This document shows positions 7,352 to 13,796 of a stretch of 64,000 nucleotides of DNA, piece by piece (position 1 is the first letter of the stretch; every line of letters begins with the position of its first letter). The notes under the pieces were generated by a model. That model saw only the letters and a list, made by a program, of their open reading frames with translations, was not told the origin of the DNA and did no database searches. The translations under genes were made by a program, and so were the position numbers. Source of the stretch: a virus; IMG/VR virus record IMGVR_UViG_3300009551_000005, positions 1 through 64,000 of that record; one strand, given 5' to 3'.

Positions 7352-7921
7352 GTGAACGACCAGCCCAAGCCCATGCCCGAGCGCCCGACGTTCCACGAGA
7401 TCTACATGGAGCTCGCGAAGCTCATGTCGCGCCGCTCCACGTGCTCACGCCTTCAGGTGGGCTGCGCGATCGTGTCCCAGGACTTCCGGCACGTCCTCGC
7501 GGTCGGCTACAACGGCGGAGCGTCAGGCCAGAGCAACGACTGCACGCCGTGTGGGACGTGCAGCGGGACGAAGCACTACAACGTCGACGTCTTCAATCCG
7601 GCGACGAGCCTCTTCGAAAGGACGCTGAAGGAGTGCCCGACGTGCCACGGCACGGGCTCGCCGCCGGGGCAGTGTGGTCATCTCCACGCGGAGGACAACG
7701 CGTGCATCAACTGCCATGCGCCGCGGTCCGAGCCCAAGATCGTCTTCACGACCGACTTGCCGTGTGACCAGTGCGCGAAGCGCCTCGTGAATCTCGGGGG
7801 AGTCGTGCGCCTGGTCTACGACCGGCCGTACAGGCTCACCGCAGGTCTCGACGTCTTGCGCGACGCTGGGATCATGGCCGCGCAGTACCTCTCGGACTTG
7901 GAGATCTCGTGGCGCTCGTGA
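7352..7921 (+). CDS. Deoxycytidylate (dCMP) deaminase with DnaJ-like zinc knuckles, 189 aa
   Basis: It would convert dCMP to dUMP, feeding phage dTTP synthesis. The zinc-dependent deaminase signature is clear: HAE at residues 112-114 and PCDQC at 137-141. The N-terminal RSTCSRLQVGCAIV and GYNGGASG are typical of the family. Between them lies an insertion with CTPCGTCSG (64-72), CPTCHGTG (95-102) and C108, the CxxCxGxG style of DnaJ zinc fingers. The start is a GTG with GAGGAAG before it. An in-frame GTG at 7319 would put the promoter inside the coding region and is less likely. Confidence 0.88.
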   Translation: MNDQPKPMPERPTFHEIYMELAKLMSRRSTCSRLQVGCAIVSQDFRHVLAVGYNGGASGQSNDCTPCGTCSGTKHYNVDVFNPATSLFERTLKECPTCHGTGSPPGQCGHLHAEDNACINCHAPRSEPKIVFTTDLPCDQCAKRLVNLGGVVRLVYDRPYRLTAGLDVLRDAGIMAAQYLSDLEISWRS

Positions 7922-8175
7922 ACGTCACCACGCTCCGTGAGGTCCTCGAGCGCGAGCCCGCGGACCTCCGCGCTCAGCGCCTGGCGAAGCTCATCATCGC
8001 GGGCAAGCGCGCAGCCGCGCACATGGGGCAAGCGCGTGAAGCTGTCGGTCGGGCGGCACAGCACACGGTGAAGGGGAGCGGCTGCGCCGCGTCGACGAGT
8101 CACTCTGGCGCCGCCAATCACTTCGGGATCGCGGCGGGCTACGTGCGTGAGCTCATGGAGCTGCTCGATGGCTAA
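7918..8175 (+). CDS. Small hypothetical protein, 85 aa
   Basis: GTG start overlapping the deaminase stop. Basic, Ala-rich helices with a Gly/Ser/His-rich loop (KGSGCAASTSHSGAANHF). No family is recognised. It overlaps the next gene by 8 bp. Confidence 0.55.
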   Translation: MNVTTLREVLEREPADLRAQRLAKLIIAGKRAAAHMGQAREAVGRAAQHTVKGSGCAASTSHSGAANHFGIAAGYVRELMELLDG

Positions 8176-8542
8176 CGTGCACGTCACTGATGGCCGGTAC
8201 GACCCGGGGAGTGGCTCGTTCACCGTCACCATCGTCATCTCGCCGGGAGCGACCAACGCCATTCGCGACATCTACGCGCGCTTGGATGGTCTGGCGGACG
8301 CGGTGACGCGCGCTGCGCGCTACAAGGCGGTCTCCAAGCTGGATCTCTTCGTGGAGGAGCTCCGCGCGGCACGTGCTCGCTACGCGGCGATGCGAGACAG
8401 CGTGGTCGGACCGCTCGACCTCTCCGTGCATTGGAGAAAACCCGCGCAGAGCCTGTCCCTTCGTCCGATCCTCCGCGCTCGCTCGTGCCCGAGGACGCGC
8501 GCCAGTCACCGGCGGAAGCTCCGCACGTGGGAGCGAACGTGA
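8168..8542 (+). CDS. Hypothetical protein, 124 aa, doubtful C-terminus
   Basis: The first 88 residues look like a real protein: a beta-rich start (VHVTDGRY...SFTVTIVIS) and then a long helix. From about 8430 the sequence becomes Arg/Ser/His-rich (RARSCPRTRASHRRKL), unlike the genome's proteins. The -1 frame over the same DNA reads a natural Pro/Ala-rich linker that leads into the next gene. GAGAAAACC at 8434 could be a slip site, so the two may form one protein. Confidence 0.5.
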   Translation: MANVHVTDGRYDPGSGSFTVTIVISPGATNAIRDIYARLDGLADAVTRAARYKAVSKLDLFVEELRAARARYAAMRDSVVGPLDLSVHWRKPAQSLSLRPILRARSCPRTRASHRRKLRTWERT

Positions 8543-8886
8543 GCAAGTTCCTCGATCATGACCCGGACAAGATTGAGTTCATCGAGCTCGATGGCCGCGC
8601 GTTCGAAGCTGCGCGCAAAGCGTATGAGGAGCTCCGTCAGCACTACGAGAAAGAGCTTCACGAGATCTCCAAGCACTTGGTGATCAGCATCCCGCCGCAG
8701 TGCCAGGGCTCTCATGCGGCGCTCGCCGTCATGTACGGAATCCGCTACCCGTCTTACTGGCATGAGCCTCGAGGGCTGGGCGACGAAGGAGAGCGGCGGC
8801 ACGAAGAGGAAGGCTCTTCGCCGGCTGGAGCGTCTCCCGACGAGCGAGACGGGCAGGGGCGCGGCGGTTCCATTCCCTCACGCTGA
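8539..8886 (+). CDS. Hypothetical protein, 115 aa
   Basis: GTG start with GGGAG at a good distance, overlapping the previous stop. Residues about 12-45 are a charged helix (EAARKAYEELRQHYEKELHE). The last 40 residues overlap the ParB-like gene by 125 bp and look less natural. A longer form could begin upstream in the same frame through a frameshift near 8434. Function not recognised. Confidence 0.5.
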   Translation: MSKFLDHDPDKIEFIELDGRAFEAARKAYEELRQHYEKELHEISKHLVISIPPQCQGSHAALAVMYGIRYPSYWHEPRGLGDEGERRHEEEGSSPAGASPDERDGQGRGGSIPSR

Positions 8887-9223
8887 GCGCCTCTGGCGCG
8901 CGGTCACCACGGAGGCGGAGCGGAAGAAGCTCATCGAGGATGCGCCCATCGAGGACGTGGAGCTCGACAAGCTGCACGCCACGCAGCACTCCGTCGTCCG
9001 CTCCAACGTGGAGCGGTACATCAAGGATCCCGGCGCGAAGCCATCGGCCATGGGGCCGAGCAACAGGCACGCGCGGCACGGCGGCAAGGTGGACTTCCCG
9101 ATCGTGTTCGTCGTCGACGGGCAGTGGCTCATCTACGACGGTCACCACCGCCTCACGGCGCACAAGCTCCAGGGCGATGAGTTCGCGCGAGCGCGCGTGG
9201 TGAGGCTCTCCGAAGCGGCATGA
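8762..9223 (+). CDS. ParB/Srx-type nuclease-domain protein, 153 aa
   Basis: The C-terminal two thirds match the ParB N-terminal domain: a paired strand-helix (IEDVELDKLHATQHSVV) and the signature segment VVDGQWLIYDGHHRLTAH, where phage ParB-like proteins carry GxHR. Such proteins occur widely in phages and may act as CTPase switches or nucleases. No HTH DNA-binding half follows, so it is not a full partition protein. The start ATG lies inside the previous gene. Confidence 0.7.
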   Translation: MSLEGWATKESGGTKRKALRRLERLPTSETGRGAAVPFPHAERLWRAVTTEAERKKLIEDAPIEDVELDKLHATQHSVVRSNVERYIKDPGAKPSAMGPSNRHARHGGKVDFPIVFVVDGQWLIYDGHHRLTAHKLQGDEFARARVVRLSEAA

Positions 9224-9232
9224 CCGCTGCTC

Positions 9233-9604
9233 ATGGAAGACCAGATCAAACCGGTTCCGGGCGGCGCTGAGGCGCAGCTCCTTCTGTCTCAACTCCAGCA
9301 GCTCTCGACCAAGTCCCAGTTCTTGGAGTCGAGTCTCCGCCGTGCGATCCAAGCGGTCGACTTCTCGCGCGGGTTCATGGACCGGATGGCAGGAACCTGC
9401 ACTGCGCTCGCAGACCTCGAGGAGGTCGACGACGGACCTCTCGTGAAGGAAGTCAGGAAGGCAGCGGTGAACGAGTTCCGCGCGGCCGCGATGCGCTTCC
9501 TTCGGTCGGCGGAGGAGCGGCAGTGCGCCGAGTACGAGCTTCAGACGGCGAACGCTGAGATGGCGGGCATCCGCGCGCAGCTCAAAGAGATGGGAGCGAA
9601 GTGA
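9233..9604 (+). CDS. Hypothetical coiled-coil protein, 123 aa
   Basis: Almost entirely helical, with Leu/Gln-rich heptads (AQLLLSQLQQLSTKSQFLESSL) and a second helix at the C-terminus. A TGATG junction couples it to the next gene. No family is recognised; it could be a small virion or scaffold-like helper. Confidence 0.65.
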   Translation: MEDQIKPVPGGAEAQLLLSQLQQLSTKSQFLESSLRRAIQAVDFSRGFMDRMAGTCTALADLEEVDDGPLVKEVRKAAVNEFRAAAMRFLRSAEERQCAEYELQTANAEMAGIRAQLKEMGAK

Positions 9605-10002
9605 TGGGAACCAAGAACAACCCCGGTAAGTTCGACTGCTACGCCAACGCCGCGCCCGACGAGCCGCTCTTCGTCTTGCGCGCCACCGACATCGCCGCAC
9701 CCGAGACGGTGCGCTTCTGGACACTTCTCCGTGAGCTCCTCGGAAAGGCGCACACGGAGAAGCTCGACGAGGCCTACGCGTGTGCGCTTGCGATGCACAG
9801 CTTCCGCCAGCGGGTGAAGGGCGAAGAGTCCTTCAGTTTCCCAGAAACGGACCTCGACGTGCCGCAGACCATCGTCAGTTTGGTCCACGACCATCTTCCC
9901 AAAGACCTGACAGACGAGCAGCGCGGAGCGGTGTTTGATCTCGTCGACTCCGCCATCCGTCTCGCGTTCGGTCTCGCGCGCGTGCAGCGCCGGCGCGCGT
10001 AG
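9604..10002 (+). CDS. Conserved-type phage protein, 132 aa
   Basis: The N-terminal segment (NPGKFDCYANAAPDEPLFVL followed by RATD) is a pattern seen in small uncharacterised phage proteins. The biochemical role is unknown. The ATG at 9604 sits in a TGATG overlap; a GTG one codon earlier is possible. Leaderless promoter sequence for the next gene begins 8 bp after its stop. Confidence 0.65.
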   Translation: MGTKNNPGKFDCYANAAPDEPLFVLRATDIAAPETVRFWTLLRELLGKAHTEKLDEAYACALAMHSFRQRVKGEESFSFPETDLDVPQTIVSLVHDHLPKDLTDEQRGAVFDLVDSAIRLAFGLARVQRRRA

Positions 10003-10009
10003 TCGCTGC

Positions 10010-10021
10010 TACTCTCCGCCC
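10010..10021 (+). promoter_or_regulatory. Leaderless promoter (TACTCT)
   Basis: TACTCT ends 6 nt before the ATG at 10022, so transcription would begin at the start codon. Confidence 0.6.
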
Positions 10022-10498
10022 ATGAACCCCATGGGCAAGAGCCAGGCGGCGCTCTCGAAGGAGGCCGCCGACGCCACCGCAGCCGCCAACAAGTCCACCA
10101 AGGCCGCGCGGGACAACGATCCCGAGTCCCACTACCAGGCCGCCAACGACCACCACACCGCCGCGTGGAGGAACCGCGACGCCGGCAATGCCTCCAAGGC
10201 CAAGGAGCACGAGAAGGTCGCGCGCCTGCACGGCGAGAAGGCCAGCCAGGCTTCGGAGACGAAGCGGCTCGCCGAGAACATGAGCCAGCGCGCCGACGAT
10301 CTCTCCAAGAAAGCGGAGCTCGCGAAGCACGGAGACGACAAGCACGACCCGCGCTCCGAGGCGGACCTTCACGAGGCGGCAGCCGACGCGCACGACAAGG
10401 CGGCCAAGGCTCATGATCTTGCGGAGAACCCGCGCGAGTCCGCGCGTCACCGCGAGAAGGCAGAGGGTCACCGCTCCTTCGGATCGGAGAGCGCGTGA
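10022..10498 (+). CDS. Ala/Lys/His-rich helical protein, 158 aa
   Basis: Low-complexity helical protein made of Ala, Lys, Glu, Asp and His, with a recurring motif of about 30 residues (HDKAAKAHDLAEN, HEKVARLHGEKA, HYQAANDHHTAA). The pattern resembles late-embryogenesis-like or histone-like stress proteins and could bind nucleic acid or protect the particle. No catalytic residues or membrane segments are seen. The start is supported by the leaderless promoter. Confidence 0.65.
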   Translation: MNPMGKSQAALSKEAADATAAANKSTKAARDNDPESHYQAANDHHTAAWRNRDAGNASKAKEHEKVARLHGEKASQASETKRLAENMSQRADDLSKKAELAKHGDDKHDPRSEADLHEAAADAHDKAAKAHDLAENPRESARHREKAEGHRSFGSESA

Positions 10499-10971
10499 TG
10501 GAGAAGGTGTTCACCGACAAGGAGCTGCTCTACTCCGCCACTTCGCGTTGCCAGTGCGGCTCCGGTCTCGCGTATCCGCTCGAGCACAAGGCGGCGATGG
10601 AGCTCTCCGCGTGGGTCTGCGCCGCGGTCCTGAAGGGCGAAGCGGCGAAGGGAACGAAGCACGACCAGTACCCGTGGGCCTTCTACAAGGTCCGCGAGGA
10701 GACGAGCGTGAACGGCTCCGCCGGCGGCACGACGCGTCCCCCGAACACGATCGCGCGGACCGTCGGCAAGGCCACGTGTCCGAAGTGCCAAGCCACGTGG
10801 GAGTCGCAGCCATACGACGCAGCCGCGCAGGGTCACCACTGGCGTCCCGGCCCGTGTCCTGGATGCGGCTACACGGTCGGCGCTGGCGCTTCCTGGAGCT
10901 CCAACGACGGACCGGCGATCGACACACGCTTCAGGGATGTCGTGTTCGAGGTGCCGGAGGCCAAGTCGTGA
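10498..10971 (+). CDS. Zinc-ribbon protein, 157 aa
   Basis: Three cysteine pairs are visible: CQCG near residue 18, CPKC near 99 and CPGCG near 124. This suggests one or two zinc ribbons, typical of small nucleic-acid-binding or scaffold proteins. The ATG at 10498 overlaps the upstream stop. Function not recognised beyond probable metal binding. Confidence 0.65.
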   Translation: MEKVFTDKELLYSATSRCQCGSGLAYPLEHKAAMELSAWVCAAVLKGEAAKGTKHDQYPWAFYKVREETSVNGSAGGTTRPPNTIARTVGKATCPKCQATWESQPYDAAAQGHHWRPGPCPGCGYTVGAGASWSSNDGPAIDTRFRDVVFEVPEAKS

Positions 10972-10976
10972 GGCGG

Positions 10977-10988
10977 CATCGACGCCGC
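10977..10988 (+). promoter_or_regulatory. Leaderless promoter, CAT-type (CATCGA)
   Basis: GGCATCGA, with 6 nt to the ATG at 10989. Confidence 0.45.
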
Positions 10989-11564
10989 ATGGCCAACAAG
11001 AAGCGCTCCGACAAGACCAACAAGGCGGAGTTCATCCGCCGCCACGTCGATAAGTCACCCAAGGAAGTTGTCGCCCTCGGCAAGGGGATGAACCTCAAGT
11101 TCACCGAGCGCTACGTGCGCAACGTGCGCGACAAGATGTCCAAGAACCTGGACAAGGTGCTGGCGCAGGCCAAGAAGCCGCTGCCGCTCAAGCTGAAGAC
11201 CACGGGCTACTTGGGCGAGAAGACGCGCGCGCAGCGCCCCCGCAACCCGATCCTCGCGAAGGCGGCGAAAGCGGTTTCCAAGCGCCTCGACGAGATGTTC
11301 TGGGAGGTCGCGGCGGAGCGGATCGAACGCATCATGCAGAGCTCTTTCATGCCCAAGCTCGCGACCGTGGAGGTCGAACGCCGTCTCGTGGAGCTGGCGG
11401 TGGAGATCGGGCTCACGCGCGCCCAGCAACTCCTCCGGCAGGCCGCGGAGTTCGACGTCGTGATGTCCTCCCGTGCGGAGCACCCCGATTACGAGGAGCT
11501 TCTCGAGCGGATGGACCTCTACGACGCCGTTCTGACGGTTCACGGGAGTGCGTCCGTCCACTGA
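10989..11564 (+). CDS. Basic HTH-like protein, 191 aa
   Basis: The N-terminal 60 residues are basic. SPKEVVALGKGMNLKFTERYV resembles a helix-turn-helix segment, suggesting DNA binding. The centre is Lys/Arg/Pro-rich and the C-terminal half is a helical domain with a Leu/Glu pattern. It could be a phage regulator. No partner or family is recognised. Confidence 0.6.
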   Translation: MANKKRSDKTNKAEFIRRHVDKSPKEVVALGKGMNLKFTERYVRNVRDKMSKNLDKVLAQAKKPLPLKLKTTGYLGEKTRAQRPRNPILAKAAKAVSKRLDEMFWEVAAERIERIMQSSFMPKLATVEVERRLVELAVEIGLTRAQQLLRQAAEFDVVMSSRAEHPDYEELLERMDLYDAVLTVHGSASVH

Positions 11565-11622
11565 CCAGACACGAGCGCAAAACCCCTTGCGTGAAAGCGC
11601 GGGCGGTTTCAAGCTAATTCGC

Positions 11623-12099
11623 ATGAGCCTCCGCATCGCCCTCCTCGCTCTCTTCCTCGTCGCCTGCTCGGGCGCGGGTGTCTCGTTCTCCCAAGACCAA
11701 CAGCCCGACGCGCCCACCCCGGACACCGGAGCTCCGCCGCCGGACGCGTTTACGGGCCATCCTGACGCTGGCGCGGGCCAAGATTCGGGACGCGTTGCCG
11801 ACGCCTCTCCGCCTCCCCCTGATGCCGTCGGTGATCGATCACCGACGGTGGACGCGGAGAGCCCGGAAACCGGAGACCCGGGGCAGGACGCCGGCGCGGA
11901 CGCGCCCGGTGAGGCGGAGGCCGGTCCGCCACCCACGTGCACGAGCGGGTGGGGCTACCAGTGCGCCGCGTGGGACATCAGGAACCCGGCGGCCACGGTG
12001 CCGTCTGAGGAGGGCTTCACGAGCGACTGCGCGCCCGAGTGGCTTCCCGATGCCGGCGCGGGCTGCATGCAGATCCCTGGCTACTGGTGCTGCCCGTGA
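11623..12099 (+). CDS. Asp/Ala/Pro-rich lipoprotein, 158 aa
   Basis: A type II signal peptide (MSLRIALLALFLVAC) with lipobox LVAC puts the lipidated Cys at residue 15. A long disordered Pro/Asp/Ala/Gly linker follows, then a Cys-rich end (CTSGWGYQCAAW...CAPEWLP...CMQI...CC). Composition matches myxobacterial surface lipoproteins. It may be a spanin-like, exclusion or acquired host protein. Palindrome copy 3 is inside the gene and encodes VGDRSPTV in the linker. The start follows TAATTC. Confidence 0.75.
   Translation: MSLRIALLALFLVACSGAGVSFSQDQQPDAPTPDTGAPPPDAFTGHPDAGAGQDSGRVADASPPPPDAVGDRSPTVDAESPETGDPGQDAGADAPGEAEAGPPPTCTSGWGYQCAAWDIRNPAATVPSEEGFTSDCAPEWLPDAGAGCMQIPGYWCCP
11825..11848 (+). 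promoter_or_regulatory. 24-bp palindrome, copy 3 (perfect, inside a gene)
   Basis: Perfect copy inside the lipoprotein linker, with no -10-like hexamer at the usual distance on either side. Comparable to intragenic repressor sites (stoperators) of some temperate phages. Confidence 0.8.
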
Positions 12100-12350
12100 A
12101 CGCTGACGATCCCGGCTTTTCGGTTCACAAGGCACGGTACGCAAAAGGGATGATGCTCGTGCAGGCTCCGAGTCAAACCGGGTTCAAGTCTCGAGCACAA
12201 CGTCTCCTCGGAGCGCTCAACTTCCGATGGACGAACCGCGAAAGAGGCTACGTCGGTTCGCCGACGAAGGTTGCCAAGTTCGAGAAGCTCTACGCCGAAG
12301 GGTGGGATGCGAGCTTCTTCTCTTCGGAGCTCATCGCGCCCGAGGCCTGA
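12096..12350 (+). CDS. Small hypothetical protein, 84 aa
   Basis: GTG start overlapping the lipoprotein stop. Basic and aromatic (KSRAQRLLGALNFRWTNRER, then GYVGSP), possibly nucleic-acid binding. No family is recognised. Confidence 0.6.
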   Translation: MNADDPGFSVHKARYAKGMMLVQAPSQTGFKSRAQRLLGALNFRWTNRERGYVGSPTKVAKFEKLYAEGWDASFFSSELIAPEA

Positions 12351-12357
12351 GCAGCGC

Positions 12358-12369
12358 TACCCTCACCGC
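12358..12369 (+). promoter_or_regulatory. Leaderless promoter (TACCCT)
   Basis: TACCCT ends 6 nt before the ATG at 12370. Confidence 0.6.
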
Positions 12370-12855
12370 ATGCGCGACTGGGACGACGAGAGGTGCTGCG
12401 AGCACGACCAGGTTCTGAGCTCGGAGCGCCGCGCGATGCGTCGGCGGAGGCGCCAGGCGTACCGCGGTGACTCGTGGGTCTATCCCTTCCAGGTCTTCCA
12501 GGATCCTGTCACCGGAGTCCTTCTCACCTCGGACGCGCCGAACTTCGCGCCGCCGGGCTGCATCCCCTTCAACCTGACGGGCGCGAAGGTCACGCTCACC
12601 ATCAAGCGTCACGTGACCGACGGCGACACGCAGGCGCTCGCGCAGGTCTCGACCGTGACGACGGGTCTCACCGTCACGAACCTTGTCTCAGGACAGTGCG
12701 TTGCCACGACGCCGCCGACGACGTTCAACGGGTTCCCGGACGAGCCCGAGCCCGTGGTCTACGACGTTCAAGTGGTCACCGCTGCCGGACAGGTAGCGAC
12801 GTGCGAGCGCGGAGACCTCCTGGTGGTGCCGGACGTGACGCAGGCGACGTCGTAG
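12370..12855 (+). CDS. Probable virion beta-domain protein, 161 aa
   Basis: After a basic N-terminus (ERRAMRRRRRQAYRGDSW) the protein is beta-rich, with strand patterns (NLTGAKVTLTIKRHV, TVTTGLTVTNLV, VVYDVQVVTAAGQV) like small Ig-like or BppU-type domains of phage baseplate and fibre proteins. The exact role is unknown. It starts with a leaderless promoter. Confidence 0.6.
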   Translation: MRDWDDERCCEHDQVLSSERRAMRRRRRQAYRGDSWVYPFQVFQDPVTGVLLTSDAPNFAPPGCIPFNLTGAKVTLTIKRHVTDGDTQALAQVSTVTTGLTVTNLVSGQCVATTPPTTFNGFPDEPEPVVYDVQVVTAAGQVATCERGDLLVVPDVTQATS

Positions 12856-12859
12856 GCGG

Positions 12860-12872
12860 CATCGACGGAGGC
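12860..12872 (+). promoter_or_regulatory. Leaderless promoter, CAT-type (CATCGA)
   Basis: GGCATCGA with 7 nt to the ATG at 12873. GGAGG lies too close to the ATG to serve as a ribosome site. Confidence 0.45.
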
Positions 12873-13124
12873 ATGAAGCTCGTCGACGTTCTCTTCATGA
12901 TCGATGCGGCGTTCATCTTGGGCGCCATCCTCTCGTTCTTCCTCATCGGTTCGGGCGTGGTGAGGGTCACGATCTTCCGAAAGGACGGACGTGAGGTGAC
13001 TCCGCGCCAAAGAGCTGTTCTGGACGTTCCTCTATGCGCTGGTCTGGCCGGCTGCGCTCTACGAGGGCTGGAAGAACCGGAACGAGCCCGACGACGAGGA
13101 CGATCCGTGAAGATGCTCCGTTAG
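12873..13124 (+). CDS. Small membrane protein, probable frameshift, holin-like
   Basis: The N-terminus is a membrane helix (MIDAAFILGAILSFFLIGSG, residues about 8-27). The uninterrupted frame then degenerates after GREVT. In the +1 frame, bases 13000-13110 encode LRAKELFWTFLYALVWPAAL and an acidic tail with good codon use, but no start codon is available. A +1 shift near 12999 would give a protein of about 78 aa with two membrane segments, the layout of a small holin. Sequence error, decay or real frameshifting are all possible. Confidence 0.5.
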   Translation: MKLVDVLFMIDAAFILGAILSFFLIGSGVVRVTIFRKDGREVTPRQRAVLDVPLCAGLAGCALRGLEEPERARRRGRSVKMLR

Positions 13125-13522
13125 CCCGAGTTCGGGAGGAGCGAACTGTCGACGGCGTTCGGCGTCTTCAGGTCGTACATCGCCAGCATGTCCACCGCGG
13201 CTTGCACGACCAACGCCTTGCCGAAGGGCTTCGCGCTCGTGATGCACACGGCCAGCAAGGAGTGCGCGCGCGTTCGGTAGATGAGCGTCCACCCGATGAG
13301 GGTCCTCGGCACCGTGTTGTCGGGCGCGGCGATGAGCACCTGCTTCTCGGGCGCGAGCGCGTGGATCATCAGGCCGCCGGAGAGCGCGGGGCTGTACGAA
13401 GGTCCGACGATGGAGAGACGCGCGTCGCCAGGCAGCTCCACGTAGTTGAAGTTCCCCAGACACTTCTTCGTGAGGAGCGCGAGATTGGCGGTGAGCGTGG
13501 CGGCGCTGAAGTCCCTGGCCAT
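13121..13522 (-). CDS. Hypothetical beta-rich protein, 133 aa
   Basis: Lone minus-strand gene. Its ATG is preceded at 6 nt by TACGAT, matching the leaderless pattern. The protein is mixed alpha/beta (FNYVELPGDARLSIV, QVLIAAPDNTVPRTLIGWTL) without signal or membrane segments. It converges on the small membrane protein gene and diverges from the gene at 13541, sharing the same 7 bp of -10 sequence. Function not recognised. Confidence 0.7.
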   Translation of the reverse strand: MARDFSAATLTANLALLTKKCLGNFNYVELPGDARLSIVGPSYSPALSGGLMIHALAPEKQVLIAAPDNTVPRTLIGWTLIYRTRAHSLLAVCITSAKPFGKALVVQAAVDMLAMYDLKTPNAVDSSLLPNSG

Positions 13523-13534
13523 GGCGGCATCGTA
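13523..13534 (-). promoter_or_regulatory. Leaderless promoter (TACGAT, minus strand)
   Basis: TACGAT on the minus strand (13534-13529), 6 nt before the ATG at 13522. It overlaps the plus-strand CATCGT at 13528-13533. Confidence 0.6.
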
Positions 13535-13540
13535 GCGCGC
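13528..13540 (+). promoter_or_regulatory. Leaderless promoter, CAT-type (CATCGT)
   Basis: CATCGT, 7 nt before the ATG at 13541, on the opposite strand of the divergent TACGAT. Confidence 0.45.
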
Positions 13541-13774
13541 ATGAACGGCAACACTCCCCAATCCCGTCGCTCTTGGTCCCAAGGCTCTCCGCCCAACGTC
13601 GTTGCGCTTCGGCCTGGGTCGCCGGCGGCCAAGTTCAAGCCCGTGAAGATCCGCTACTCGTTCATCGAGCGCATGGACTTCTTCCTCATCGATCACCCGC
13701 GCATCGTCGCCGCGGCGCTCATCTTCTCGCTCGCTGCCATCGGCGCGCTCCTCGCCATCCTGGTCACGCGCTGA
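13541..13774 (+). CDS. C-terminal membrane-anchored small protein, 77 aa
   Basis: A basic, Pro/Ser-rich N-terminus (PQSRRSWSQGSPPNVVALRP) is followed by a single membrane helix near the C-terminus (VAAALIFSLAAIGALLAILV). The layout fits a tail-anchored inner-membrane protein such as a pinholin, antiholin or spanin partner. The next gene, a papain-like protease, starts 22 bp later. Confidence 0.65.
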   Translation: MNGNTPQSRRSWSQGSPPNVVALRPGSPAAKFKPVKIRYSFIERMDFFLIDHPRIVAAALIFSLAAIGALLAILVTR

Positions 13775-13783
13775 GCTGGGCGT

Positions 13784-13796
13784 TAGCCTCCACCGC
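13784..13796 (+). promoter_or_regulatory. Leaderless promoter (TAGCCT)
   Basis: TAGCCT ends 7 nt before the ATG at 13797. TGGTCA lies 17 bp upstream and could serve as a weak -35. Confidence 0.65.
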
